Made by a program: the position numbers and the translations under genes
Assembly: GCA_034509495.1 (NCBI GenBank)
Contig: CM067503.1
Coordinates: forward strand, 1,682,437-1,746,436
Origin: Acestrorhynchus altus
Lineage: Eukaryota > Chordata > Actinopteri > Characiformes > Acestrorhynchidae
Direction: 5' to 3'
Length of the DNA stretch: 64,000 nucleotides
In this document: positions 54,005 to 64,000 of the stretch, in pieces
How the letters are laid out: each line of letters opens with the position of its first letter
How positions within the stretch are numbered: position 1 is the stretch's first letter
The notes under the pieces: generated by a model
The model's input: only the letters and a program-made list of their open reading frames with translations
Told to the model about the DNA's origin: nothing
The model's database searches: none

Positions 54005-54090
54005 GTCAGTAACTCTCTCCCTCCCTCTGTCTGTCTCTCTTTGTCAGTGTCTGTCTGTCTGTCTTTCTCTGTGTTCTCTCTCTCTCTCTC

Positions 54091-54130
<40 letters not shown>
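53078..54130. repeat. 1-kb block of GA, CA and CT tracts
   Basis: (GA)n at 53078-53127 and 53271-53294; alternating (CA)n and (CT)n blocks from 53294 to 53690; (CT)n-rich with CCCTC and GTCT interruptions from 53850 to 54127. About 110 bp of complex sequence (53128-53270 and 53691-53850) interrupts it. Frames of 111-195 codons reading S-L and T-H repeats are artefacts of the tracts. Confidence 0.95.
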
Positions 54131-54131
<1 letters not shown>

Positions 54132-55330
54132 CAATAGTACAATAAACAATGAAATTACTTGAGGCCGGAGACCACCTGAAATGGAAAATAAATACATTAC
54201 CTTTTGTAAGGTTTTCATTGCTGTAGGCCTATTAAAAGAAAAAGAGAGAGAGAAGCGAAAGAAAAGAAGAGATTGAAGAAGAGAGACAAAGACAGCGACT
54301 AAATACTACCTGAGGCATATAAATCTTTAATTTATTACCACAACACGCACAATCTCGTGTCATCCTCATTTTCTAAATAATAATCAACTTTAGCATGCTT
54401 CGTGATGACCAATCAGAGACCAATGGGAGCTCATTTTAACATGAGCATTCCTAGGAACATAAACCATCTGCTGCCTTAGAAACGAAAAATCAAATTAATC
54501 CATTTCTATCATGCATTCCGATTTTAAAGCAATTAAAGATGTTCTTTGTCTAATCGCAGGCGCAGAAGTAGCTCGGTAATGAGCGAGGCAAACTCTTCGC
54601 TGAACTTTCCAGGGTTCTCAACAACACGTTTGGAAAGTTTGCAAGCCACCATCCTCCAGTGGAGTGCGTCACAGCTACAATACAGATGTTGGCAACAACA
54701 ATGATTTTCAGCTAAACATTTAATCATTGTGCAAAAAAAAAAAAAAAAAAGAAGAAGAAGAAGCAAAACCTGAAATTCCCACATGTAGAGGCCCCGGCAT
54801 AAGCAGAAATGCCAAATCATCAATATAATGTTTCTCTTTTTAATATGAGACAAGCAGATGTAATAAATGAAACATTGTAGGTCATATAAACTCAATGATA
54901 AGTGAATACTGAATTTACCTTAAATTAAGCCTGGGGATAGATCTCTGTAGAATGCTAATTTTTTTGTTAAAAATCTGCTCTGTTCCCCCAATCCCACCGA
55001 CTTTAATGTCTAATCATAATGAACAAAGAGGGTGTGAGATTTTATATTACCAAATGCTGAAATATTAAAGTGCTCAATTTCATTCACACACTACACTTTT
55101 ATATAAGCACACATGCTAAAGCTTGTATCTCCAACTTGCAACTTGGGAGGAGCCCTGCTATTGGCCCATTCATAGCTAGCTGGGCCGTCAAATCTTTTCA
55201 TCATTGTTTTGAAATCCGATCCATATTTTTTAAGGGAATATTTTCCCACTTTGGAAATGCCAGGTTATGCGCTCTCACGGACCTCCGGCTGTCATGCGAC
55301 TCCCGGATCGGGTAAAGCACTTCCAAATTG
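54131..55330. other. Long single-copy island, candidate regulatory cluster
   Basis: Purine-rich 54236-54295, then complex repeat-free sequence with ATAATCAACTTTAGCATGC, GACCAATCAGAGACCAATGG (two CCAAT boxes, 54409-54429), CAAATTAATCCATTTC, GCAATTAAAGATG, AATGTCTAATCATAATG and CCCACTTTGGAAATGCCAGG. It is interrupted only by A18(GAA)n at 54733-54764. A strong enhancer candidate by texture. Confidence 0.45.
54733..54764. repeat. A homopolymer with (GAA)n
   Basis: Eighteen A followed by about 4 GAA units. Confidence 0.93.
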
Positions 55331-55528
55331 GGGGTGAAATCGGGGCCAAAAAAAAAAGGTAAATAAGAATATATTGATTGATGAAGTGACTCAATGTGAC
55401 TCAGATCTGAGCCACTTTCGTACCTGTTCGTAGATCAGATTTGTATCTGATTTGTGGGCATGAATGTAAACAGTTTATATGCCCAGTCTGCAGTCCTGAT
55501 AAGATGTCTGATTACTGTTTTATTACAT

Positions 55529-55592
<64 letters not shown>

Positions 55593-55694
55593 GAAATGTC
55601 CCGATGCAAATTTCTTATTGAAGTACCTTCATTTCAAGTTGACGTGGATCTGATTTGATCTGATGTGTTTGTTCCCACATGGAATCTAGTACTA
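55331..55694. other. Noncoding stretch with (CA)n
   Basis: (CA)n at 55532-55591 flanked by sequences with 'gatttgtatctgattt' and 'gatctgatttgatctgat' words, a small local repeat. Confidence 0.45.
55532..55591. repeat. (CA)n microsatellite
   Basis: About 29 uninterrupted units. Confidence 0.96.
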
Positions 55695-55868
55695 AGCACA
55701 ACCCTGCTCCTGGAGAGCTGTAGACCAGGGGTGAAGGCCTGTCCTGGAGAACCAGATTCCCGCAGTTTTTGCCTTTCCACCTGACGCACACCTGATTCCA
55801 CTCATCTGTTTATCAGGCCTGTTAGAGCAAGGAGCAGACTCTGGACCCCACTCTCCACCCCTGCTCCA
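55695..55868. mobile_element. 'CCTGGTCCTGGAG'-type fish repeat
   Basis: AACCCTGCTCCTGGAGAGC, GTCCTGGAGAACCAG, CACACCTGATTCCACTCATC and CCACCCCTGCTCC match a common fish repeat related to 26486-26602. The ends are inverted in part. Confidence 0.65.
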
Positions 55869-56185
55869 GATTTAAGATTCAACCCTAATCCACCTAAACT
55901 GGAACCTGCAGGGAGGGAGCTCCACCAGAAGACTCTGAAGAGCGTTTGCTGTTGGACCCGTTAATGGACCAGATCTGGGCTCTCGTGGATCGTGTTGAAT
56001 GTGGATGACGGACAGAACCGACAGTCCCTGGGTGACCGGCAGAACCAAACAGGTGGTGGTGGGAAGGAAGCAGGCTAAAATGAAGCATCGGTGAAACACC
56101 AAAAGTAAGGTAGAGGCAGGTGATTGCTCGAGGAAAGGGGGCGTGGAATTTGAGCGTCCTGGGAGAACTTTTGTTCAAGCTTTCA
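55869..56185. other. Unassigned noncoding sequence
   Basis: GC-balanced, with overlapping minus frames lacking a domain. Confidence 0.35.
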
Positions 56186-56187
56186 TA

Positions 56188-56342
56188 TTTCAGGGGGCAG
56201 CTGTGGCCTGGTGGTTAGGGAAGGTCGCCGGTTTGATTCCCTGATCTGGCAGGACATGACTGAAGTGCCCTTGAGCAATACTTAACTCCCTATCTGCTCG
56301 CCAGCTGCTCACTGCCCCCTAGTGTGCGAATTCACTAGCGTG
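56188..56342 (+). mobile_element. tRNA-derived SINE, teleost type (SINE-C)
   Basis: Box-A-like TGTGGCCTGGTGGTTAGGG and box-B-like GGTTTGATTCCC about 20 bases further (the head is shortened by a small deletion), followed by GAAGTGCCCTTGAGCAATAC, TTAACTCCC and CAGCTGCTCACTGCCCC, then CACTAGCGTGTGTATG. These are the ordered words of an abundant teleost tRNA-derived SINE. A different family from SINE-A and SINE-B. Confidence 0.75.
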
Positions 56343-56560
56343 TGTATGTGTGTGTGTGTGTGGTGGTCCTGTGGGGTCCTGATCATTGAAGATCAGGGTG
56401 AAAGGAGGAGAATAAAGTCTGCAGAGATACAGATGAACTACAGTCTGGAATTATGGAACCACAAAGTTCTCCCAGAAAGCAGTTTATATATGAAGCCTCT
56501 TATAAAAGCATGGATTAAGGGACTAGACCTGCTATTGGACGATAACTACAGTTAAGAGTG
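56343..56560 (-). mobile_element. 'CAGCACTGCAGT'-family DNA element fragment
   Basis: After a short (TG)n, the reverse complement of the 4588-4815 copy: GTGGGGTCCTGATCATTGAA, GATCAGGGTGAAAGGAGG, CTGCAGAGATACAGATGAAC and TACAGTCTGGAATTATGGAA. The rest of the element on this side is degenerate. Confidence 0.7.
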
Positions 56561-57216
56561 AGCCTCCTCATTTTTATATCACTGTTATTTATTTTCATTC
56601 TCACATAACTGTTTTCCTGAGCGGCTTGTTAGATATTATTATCTAACAAGCCTGAAACGATTCAGACAGCTGATACGGACACACGCACATACATGTTCAC
56701 ATACGCCCACACGTGCATGCACAGTGCAGAGTGAGGAAGAGATGGAGCAGATAAGAGTAAGTGCACCACGTTACCTGAACACGGCTGAGTACGCTAAACC
56801 CGACCTGCCACAGACGGAGCTGTCCTGCAGACTCCTGGCGTCCTGCAGCAGCCTCAAGAGTGGTGTTTGTAGGCCATATGAAGTGTTACGGAGTGTGTTA
56901 CAGTAGGACTGTGTATGAGAGAACATCACCGTCCGTATTTACTCCACTTCGACTCAGCGTCAGTCCACGCTGCTGTCAGTAAGATCGAAAGATACCGAAA
57001 AAGAACAAACCCTGAACCACAGAGAAATTACTACTGCTGATAGATACTGATGGATATCTGTGGATATATCAGCACATGAGCAATTTCACTCCTGTGTTCG
57101 TTCGTAACTTGATTAGTGCTGAGCAAAGCATTCTAGCTGATCCATATCAAACATCTACTCGTAGGATTCATGTAGGCATTAGTTTGTTATAACAATAAAG
57201 TGATGAACAAAGGTAC
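56561..57216. other. Unassigned noncoding sequence
   Basis: A near-palindrome GGCTTGTTAGATATTATTAT / CTAACAAGCC at 56623-56652 could form a hairpin. No gene. Confidence 0.4.
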
Positions 57217-57392
57217 TTATATATATATATATATATATAAGTGCATCTCAGAAATTGCAATACTGGTTATTTTAATCTTCAAAAAATTTAAAGTGATATA
57301 TTTATAATCCAAAATGATCCACAGTTAAACTAAAAAGAAACATTTGGCATCATTACTTGCAATGAATCTGAAATATGACCATATATATATAC
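57217..57392 (+). mobile_element. (TA)n and 'AAGTGCATCTCA' DNA-element end
   Basis: (AT)n at 57217-57238 is followed by AAGTGCATCTCAGAAATTGC and AATACTGGTTATTTTAATC, similar to the terminal sequence of a fish Tc1-like element. The insertion is next to TA repeats, as expected of a TA-targeting transposon. Interior decayed. Confidence 0.5.
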
Positions 57393-57397
57393 TGTAT

Positions 57398-57614
57398 AGG
57401 GTACCTGTGCAATGATGGAGCTGGATGCAATCAAATCCTTGCAGCAGTGGTCCAGAATCTGTTACAACAGTAGTCTTAGTCAGTAGAACAGAAAGTCTTC
57501 CCTGGACAGTAGAGACAGTTGCTCCAACAAAAGCAGGAGAAACTCTTGAGCACCCTTGATTTCAGAAGAAACAGTGAGTGAGCATGCGTCCCAATACTTT
57601 TGTCCATGTACTGG
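57398..57614 (-). mobile_element. 'GGGACACCTG' DNA element, 5' half
   Basis: Ends GCGTCCCAATACTTTTGTCC then ATGTACTGGATA (terminus in reverse); interior CTTGATTTCAGAAGAAACAG, CTCCAACAAAAGCAGGAG and GGATGCAATCAAATCCTTGC in the expected inverted order. Confidence 0.8.
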
Positions 57615-57799
57615 ATACATGTAGGCGTAGTAGCATTACTTTATTCCACTTGAAGATCTTGAATAAATGCTTTAAATGCACTGATTATAAAAGTTTTCCT
57701 TTTAGGGTGGGCTTGCAGGAAAAAAAACGAAAAGGTCTCATTTTATTGGCTAGTTTATTGCTGCTTTCTCGTGATATCAGAGATGATTTTAATACCTAT
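57615..57799. other. Unassigned noncoding sequence
   Basis: No feature recognised. Confidence 0.35.
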
Positions 57800-57872
57800 G
57801 AGTGAAGGTGATCTTCAGCCACCTGAGTGAAGGTGATCTTCAGCCACCTGAGTGAAGGTGATCTTCAGCCTT
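57800..57872. repeat. 25-bp tandem repeat, three copies
   Basis: GAGTGAAGGTGATCTTCAGC plus CACCT, starts at 57800, 57825 and 57850. Units are identical where complete. Confidence 0.95.
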
Positions 57873-58400
57873 TTAACGTGTAAGCAGGTGTCAATGAACC
57901 TTGCATACGAATGATGGGACATGACTGGGGAGTCACCTGGCCTGGGCTTCTGTTGCTGTAGTCCTGAAGATATTTAACCAGCTCTGAATCTCGTAACCTC
58001 GTCCCACTGGTCGAACGAGACGAACGTGCTGAAACAGACGAAAGAGGCCTCGAACCTCATGACAGCACTCGCCCCCTCCTGAGACCCTGGGCCTCGTGAA
58101 CCACTCGGGAACGTGGCGTACTCGTAATACCATCCTAACAATTGGGAAGTAAGGTAGGATCTTCCGAGTAGAGTAGAGTTACCGTCCTCTTGGTGTCCAG
58201 TTGGTGTGGTGTGTGGTCATCTCACCGAAAAGCTTGTACCCAGTTGGCTGGAATGAGCTTTTAGTCTTTTAGTCTTTCTCCTAAATTCTGCGCTCGGAAT
58301 ACCGGCAGCTGTGCTTTCTCCAGTCCACCTTTCTCCACTCATTTGCTATTTGCTACAGTCTCTCATTAGTCTAAATGGGATTTTTTCCAGCTTTCGGCAA
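57873..58400. other. Unassigned noncoding sequence
   Basis: No gene or repeat recognised. Paired words GGTCATCTCACCG and 'ttttagtcttttagtctttc' are local only. Confidence 0.35.
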
Positions 58401-58850
58401 AGTTTATCCAACTTTGCTTAAAAATTCTGTGCAAGAATGCATCTGTGTATGGAGCACAACGCTCACTATCCAAATATCAGGATATGAATTCATATTTATT
58501 TTTTTACACATGAAACTTCCGTTTAATGGCTAATTAAGAGCCAAGCAAATGTGCGGTCATGGAGCCAGCATGATCCCAGCTGAACGTTACAGAGCAAGTT
58601 TGCCTCCCCTCTGCTGGCGGTGCTTGGGCCCCTTCAATCAGCTGCTGTTTGTGGCTGTGGTTGAAATTCATGAGGCGGCCCAGTGCAGGGCCGAGTTGGC
58701 GACTGAACTGCAAGAGCAATGAGCTCATTGTCACGCTCTGGATGCTTTTCTCGATTTTCGGAGCAATCAACAGCTGTCGATCGAGATGTCCTGGACCTCA
58801 TCCATCAATCACACACCAGCGTCAGGAGACACAACAACAACAGCCATAAC
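58401..58850. other. Single-copy island, candidate regulatory element
   Basis: GGCTAATTAAGAGCCAAGC, CAAATATCAGGATATGAATT, GCAATGAGCTCATTGTCACG (contains a palindrome) and TCAATCAGCTGCTGTTTGTG in repeat-free sequence. Candidate enhancer by texture. Confidence 0.4.
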
Positions 58851-58984
58851 AACAACACACACACACACACAGTCCCCAATAAAACCTTCTGCCACACACA
58901 CACAAAGATGTGCATATGAAGACGTGATTGCACACATATACCAGCACATACGTATCCTACATGCTCCTGATACACACTAAAATA

Positions 58985-59310
58985 GAAACCCGTCCGCCGT
59001 AACATTGAAACCACTGCCAGAACAGCTCTGACCCTTTGAGGTATGGACTCCACCAAGGTGTCCTGTGGTATCTGGCATGAAGACTAATGAGACAGCAGAT
59101 CCTTTAAGTCCTGTAAGTTGTGTGGTGGGTCCTCCATGAGTATCTATGGGTGCTCATGATCCTGTCACCGGTCCACCAATTGTCCTTCCTTGGAGCATTT
59201 TGGGTTGGCACTGACCACTGCATACTGGGAACACTCCACCTGTCTGATATTCTGACCCAGTCATCTAGCCACCAGAATTTTATATATCAAATTATACAGG
59301 TTTTTATAGA
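58985..59310 (-). pseudogene. Tc1-like transposon, internally deleted (lineage 5)
   Basis: Starts GTCCGCCGTAACATTGAAAC, a variant of the CAGCCATAACATTATGACC terminus, then CTCTGACCCTTTGAGG, GACTCCACCAAGGTG and TCCTTTAAGTCCTGTAAGTT. On the minus strand from 59275 the translation reads LVAR-stop-LGQNIRQVE, CSQYAVVSANPKCSKEGQ, LVDR, which is the N-terminal DNA-binding part of a Tc1 transposase. The entire catalytic core between the two blocks is deleted. Confidence 0.8.
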
Positions 59311-60460
59311 CCTCTGTGGTCAAATGCTAGGGTTCAGACGTGGACGTGCAGTGGAACCCAGGTAGACCGTAGACATTTTTATTTCTATTTGTATGTTTAA
59401 ACTCTATGTTTAGACTGTTTGGGCCAGTTTGGTGCCAATACACTTCAATGGGGTGGGGGGTGGGGGGCAATAAAACAAAACACAAGCCAGGTTTCTTTTC
59501 ATTTAATTTGAATGAAATTTTGTGCAAGTTAGGTGCCAGAATATCAGTGAAATGAACCCAAAGTTGAGAACAGTGAAAGATAAAGAATAAAGAGAGATAA
59601 AAAAAAATAGCATCTGAGTCTCTTCACATGCAACAGCAAGAGGGAGACAGAGCGGGAGAAGAAAGTGGAGGGGGCACAAACAAGACTACAGTTATCATAG
59701 AAATGCTCCTAAACCTCTACGGTTCCTACAACTCATGGAAATTTGATGTATAGCTCAAGGTTTCTGGGTACTCAATTTCCCTGTTCCATGACGGTTACGT
59801 GTGCTGCATACACTGATATGAAATTCACGGGACAAAAAAACTAAATCTGGTTCTTTATAATTCTGCTCTTGTCCACTGAAGAACAGAACACTAAGGCTTA
59901 AACTAGAAACTGAGAGCAGCACCACAGATGATCGAGACTCTGCTAGTGGCTGAATGACCAAACGTGAGTGAAAACTACCGGCTCTCTCGCGTTTGGCATC
60001 ACCTCTGAGACCCATTGAGGTCACAGATGTTTTCCAATTTTGGCCACAAAGATAAAGACTCCCTGCTCTCTATGGAAATGTCACGTTGCATCATGGGGAA
60101 CGAGCTTTATAGGCACAAAGGGGTCTACGTTTCAGACTGCGCACTTAACTGCACTCAGTTAACGAACAGGCATACAAAAGAACAGTGATGAATCAGACCA
60201 ACTTAGGAGCAAAGAAAACATCAAGGCCTCTTTTGTGTGCACATTTTCTCTGCAGATCTCTTTCGAAACATAAGCACAAATCAGTGCTTTTAAACTGACT
60301 ACCGTTTTTTATGCTTTGGAAATCACTTGGCTGTGGCAAACCGTTCAATCACAATAGCGATGACCCTTTTCCTGTTCAACTCGAGCGCGAAAAGAAACAC
60401 TTCTCGTAACATTCGATTGCGTTTCTTGCCAGTGCAGTGTAGGCAGATGCTGGCTGGATG
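59311..60460. other. Unassigned noncoding sequence
   Basis: A G-rich GGGGTGGGGGGTGGGGGGCA stretch lies at 59450-59469 (quadruplex-capable). No transposon or exon recognised. Short frames have no domain. Confidence 0.4.
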
Positions 60461-60492
60461 TGTGTGTGTTCGTGTGTGTGTGTGTGTGTGTG
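60461..60492. repeat. (GT)n microsatellite, interrupted
   Basis: GT units with one TTC interruption. Confidence 0.93.
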
Positions 60493-61130
60493 GTTGTTGA
60501 GGAGGCCCACCTTGTAGTGAAACAATAAGCGAGGAAATTGTCTTAATCTGAGGAAGTTGAGGTTGGTAATTTGATTTGCATGTGGATGGCACTAATAAAG
60601 TGAAGCTTAATAAATCACACCGAATCCTTCCCTGCACTAACCCGGGCTTACCTGACGGAGCCATCTGCTTACATCTGTACTATAGGACCAAAAATTCCAT
60701 AAGCAATTAATACGTAAACAACAATCTAATTCAAACGGACAAATCTGATGCTCCCACCACTGGGGAATTTCCATGATGGAGCAAACCGTAAAATAAAATT
60801 GAATATTTGAGCCACAGGGTTGTCGCATAGTCCGAAATGCATTCATATGAACTCGTAGAGTTGGTTTTCTGATGGGACTGTGAAAATGGGATTAGGTTCA
60901 TCAAAGTGGTTACTAATTGTTAGGTTGTGCTGTGCCACCATATGCACAGAGTGCCAGCATGGACCCCCCGAAAGGCCTTGGCGGTATCCATCCCCATCTC
61001 TAATCTGGTTTCCCCCATGCTAATGAACTCTCCTGATTCGCTACAGGGAAAACACCAATGTCAGCCACGTCAGCTGGGTCCGTATCAGCTGGGTCCAAGG
61101 AAATAATCGGAGTTGTTTATTAAAGTCAGA
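60493..61130. other. Single-copy island, candidate regulatory element
   Basis: Repeat-free complex sequence: ATTTGATTTGCATGTGG, GCACTAATAAAGTGAAGC, ATAAGCAATTAATACG and CATGCTAATGAACTCTC. Two short direct repeats 'cagctgggtcc' occur at 61069 and 61087. Enhancer-like texture. Confidence 0.4.
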
Positions 61131-61592
61131 AAACAATTCTTTTTGTCCCGGCCATGTTTAGGCATTCCCATATCTGGAAATGAAAACCTGCAAAGTGAAA
61201 AGGATACGGTGAGTAACCAGTTCCCCTGAGGCGAAATTTGACAGCATCATTCCTGGAGGAACAGTTGGGAATTCTGGTGCAATCTGGTGCAGTCTGAGAG
61301 TAAAATACAGGTCTAATTGCTGTATAATTATTTAATTCTTGACAACTTTGTAAATGCAGGTTATGTGCAAAAATAGTAGCTTTTTCTAGGTGACATTGGG
61401 TAAAACTGTTGCTTATGAAACCAAGATCATAAAGTTTGAAATCTGGAATGACTTTGCATCATTTGTGCCCTACTGGCCCCATCATGGTGTATCAGGTTAC
61501 CCCAATCGAGCATTAGAAGAATATGTGGTTTTCAGTATTATAGCACTTTATGGTACATAGTATTTCAGAAATCATCTTGTTTGTCTTTTTAT

Positions 61593-61593
<1 letters not shown>
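61131..61593. other. Unassigned noncoding sequence
   Basis: 'aatctggtgcaatctggtgcagtctg' is a small local repeat near 61280. No gene. Confidence 0.35.

Positions 61594-61654
<61 letters not shown>
61594..61654. repeat. (AAT)n microsatellite
   Basis: About 20 uninterrupted AAT units; the poly-leucine minus frame here is an artefact. Confidence 0.96.
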
Positions 61655-61657
<3 letters not shown>

Positions 61658-62330
61658 GATATTAAACAAATACATAAAGTATGATGAACTTTCATTTTCA
61701 TCCAGTGGTGTACTTGCTTCAGTGGTTGCCACTGGTATGCAAATTGTAGCCGGTCTCTAAATTCTCATTGCAACAGTTCACAGAAATCCTCTTGTTCAGT
61801 TCAGCAGAGTTTTACTCTTAGATGACAAATTAAAGCAATAAAGAAATACAATCATCCCGAAATGTAGGTGACTTTTGATAAAACCAAAGTCAGAAAGTCA
61901 GAAATCTGTGCATAAAAACCATAATGGTGCAGAATGCTTGGAACCCAATAGCTGCCACTGGCAAGCCAATTTATAGACCGTCCCTAAGCTCTCATGTTCT
62001 ACGTCAGTTTTAAAAGAACCAATCAAACGCTGATTTACTTTTCTAACACTGAAACATTTGAAACCCACTAAAATGAAAACGAAGAGGGCAAAGCAATGTT
62101 TGCAATGCTATGCGAGTTCTACAAATTCTCTAAAGTGGAAAATTTCCATCAGCATAAGTATATTTTTAAGTTGTTTACTATAATTCTACTCACAATCATA
62201 ATCACAGAGCCCCCTGCTGGCTAGGGTCTTGAACCGCATCCCCCAAAGCCCGTTGGGTTTGCGAACTAAACCAGTTCACATGATTTAAAGTCAAATTAGA
62301 CATGACACAACTCCATCCACATCAGCCCCA
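61655..62330. other. Unassigned noncoding sequence
   Basis: 61680-61730 and 61900-61980 share words (CTGCCACTGG / TTGCCACTGGTATGC, AATTTATAG / AATTGTAG) suggesting a diverged local duplication about 240 bp apart. No gene. Confidence 0.35.
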
Positions 62331-62494
62331 CTGCCAGCCCGAATGATTTTGTTAATGCTACGAAACGCGGTATTTAAGAGGCGCTGCAGAACAGACCACA
62401 GAGTGCAAGAATTTAACCTGTTTGTGCACTTTTCATAGGAGGTTGTGCAATTTTTCTCCCGCCAATCCTCCTTTATATCCTACTGTGGTTCCCT

Positions 62495-62526
<32 letters not shown>

Positions 62527-64000
62527 GGCAGTAATACGATGTTTCCCACAGGGCCTATCAATTCCTATGTGTTGGAACTACAGATTCAGAGCCGCCATCA
62601 AAATCCAAAACAAGATCCGTCAGCAATTAAGGGAATGCGGAGGGACATTAGAAAGTCGAGCCGCTTATCCGGCCTACTTTTCCCCCCCAGTTCCCTTCTC
62701 AGCGGGCACAAGGAATGAGCCTGGCAAGCAAAACCCTCTATGCGTGTATACCCACGCATACCCTGGGTCATCTATATTCCACCCATGCTTTGGCAATATT
62801 GATATTGGCAGGCAGGCCGCTGATATTGGGGACGTAATGATGCAATTAAAACTAGAAGCATTTTACTATTATTGGCAAGTGAAGTCTACAGCAGCACCCC
62901 CTCTCCTCGTCCCCCCCGACCACCCGCTTTATTTTAGGAGGCAAATACGATTTGGAATCCATAAGCGCGGACCTGGAACGAGTGTAGTCGTAATAAAGAA
63001 ATTCATCTTGTTGTCTTTAGTCCATCCATCATCGTGTTGTTCAAAGGGTATCGGTGTGGCTGACGATTGCTTGATGCACTGGCGAAATGGGCTCAGTGAT
63101 CTTGTAATATCCGTATTTACTGTGTTTAAGTAGTGATACATCTCGTGCAATGATTAATCTTCAGTCGAGGGAAATTTCATCTTTGACACAAACACATGCC
63201 GATGGGGAATAAATAACAGATTACGCCCCTTCCTTGGAATCTTGACATGCTATTGGAGCCATCAACAAAGATGTGAAGGATGCGTCCGTGCCGATATAAG
63301 TGTTATTTCGTCAAGAGAAAATGCAAATCAACACGGTAACGCGCAGGGGCTTCTCTGTGTAGGTTATATACCTTGGAAATAAAAAAGAGCAGAGGGCTTT
63401 TGAGCCATATGCTGCTCCTCTTTTTCCCGAGAGGGGAGATGGCTTCGTGTCACTTATGTTTCTGATTAGCGAAATGATTTATGCCACGTTCACTCAAAAA
63501 TTCAGCTTGCAAATGAGAAAATGCATTGTGACTCAACCAGATGTGCACAATAAAACAGCATTCCCATTGTAATCTGGGGTACTTAGTTTATATGAAGCTA
63601 ATATAAGGCACACTTGGATGTGGCAAAGTCACTCTTTTTAAAATTTGACTATAAATGATTGGAAATAAATTGTGTGTTTTATGCCCGATGGCATGAGTGG
63701 GTTGATAAATTAGGAACAGTTTTGTACCCCGACTTATCTACAAGACAAACCTGGCGAAGATCACAGGGATTAATTGCCTCAGAGGTGTGAAACGGCGCGT
63801 TCCCATTCTTCTCCACACACTCGGTGCCTAAACAATGATTAATCACCCTTTAACTATCCTCCAGAGGATCCCGCCGCTTGCCAAGATGGGCCTTATCCGC
63901 GGAAATCCGCACGGCGCGGTTTGGGAGGTACTTGCCAGGTACAGGGAACACAACCTGTCCCCATCCGTTATCAGATTAGGGGGGTGTCACCGAGCAGACA
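62331..64000. other. Longest repeat-poor island, candidate regulatory cluster
   Basis: About 1.65 kb interrupted only by (CA)n at 62497-62525. Contains TTGGCA half-sites at 62790, 62805 and 62872, a perfect TGATGCAAT (ATF4-C/EBP composite type) at 62838-62846, and many ATTA cores (CAATGATTAATCTTC, GATTAATTGCC, CAATGATTAATCACCC). A 188-codon plus frame at 62567-63133 has no recognised domain. It runs to the end of the window. Confidence 0.45.
62497..62525. repeat. (CA)n microsatellite
   Basis: About 14 CA units. Confidence 0.95.

Noticed and set aside
61513..61701. Poly-leucine peptide
   Set aside because: Translation of an (AAT)n microsatellite.
62567..63133. 188-codon plus frame with an IQ-motif-like start (AAIKIQNKIRQQL)
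   Set aside because: Only one weak IQ-like match, no further domain, and the region reads as repeat-free noncoding sequence. A translated search would settle it.

Overview
The window looks like a 64-kb piece of a teleost fish nuclear genome with no recognisable intact protein-coding gene. No open frame resembles a known host protein, no exon series with splice sites stands out, and I see no rRNA, functional tRNA, CRISPR or bacterial-style gene structure. The fish assignment rests on the repeats: several Tc1-like transposon lineages, tRNA-related SINEs, an RTE/BovB-like LINE tail, short non-autonomous DNA elements whose ends read like common teleost repeats (for example AAAGTATTGGGACACCTG and CAGCCATAACATTAAGACC), and very dense CA/GT, CT/GA and tetranucleotide microsatellites. 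The mixture is most like otophysan fish (characiform or catfish type), but that is recall of repeat families, not a database search.

Layout. 0-7 kb: single-copy sequence, an RTE-like LINE tail (minus, about 1.3-1.6 kb), two SINE families near 2.7-3.8 kb including a nearly identical inverted pair, and a 52-bp tandem array at 6.4-6.8 kb. 8-19 kb: transposon-rich; three Tc1-like lineages lie close together at 11.2-12.3, 12.8-13.9 and 14.1-14.7 kb, with broken minus-strand copies at 8.4 and 17.6-18.4 kb. 9.9-10.5 and 27.4-27.7 kb: GCTGGT / ACCAGC minisatellites. 20.7-21.2 kb: an array of CCAAT-containing repeats spaced about 50 bp. 24-26 kb: telomere-like degenerate repeats, a 21-C run and a G-rich array. 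32.4-33.6 kb: a long AT-rich degenerate repeat field, followed by a possible solo LTR at about 33.6-34.0 kb. 34-36 kb: AT-rich sequence with duplicated motifs. 38-40 and 44-47 kb: many micro- and minisatellites. 53.1-54.1 kb: a 1-kb block of GA, CA and CT tracts. 62.3-64.0 kb: one of the longest nearly repeat-free stretches.

Between repeats lie single-copy islands of 300-1500 bp (near 0.2, 3.1, 7.5, 9.2, 14.8, 19.1-20.1, 22.9-23.6, 25.0, 28.0, 41.0, 43.0-43.5, 49.0-49.4, 50.8-51.4, 54.3-55.3, 58.4-58.8, 60.5-61.1 and 62.3-64.0 kb). They are not low complexity and are rich in TAATTA/ATTA-type homeodomain cores. This is what a gene desert with conserved noncoding enhancers beside a developmental regulator would look like. 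That reading is inference; conservation cannot be measured from one sequence.

I found no convincing new coding or defence system. The observations most worth checking are the CCAAT array, the 48-bp higher-order G-rich repeat, the dispersed repeat family that appears to have given rise to the 52-bp array, and the repeat-free islands.
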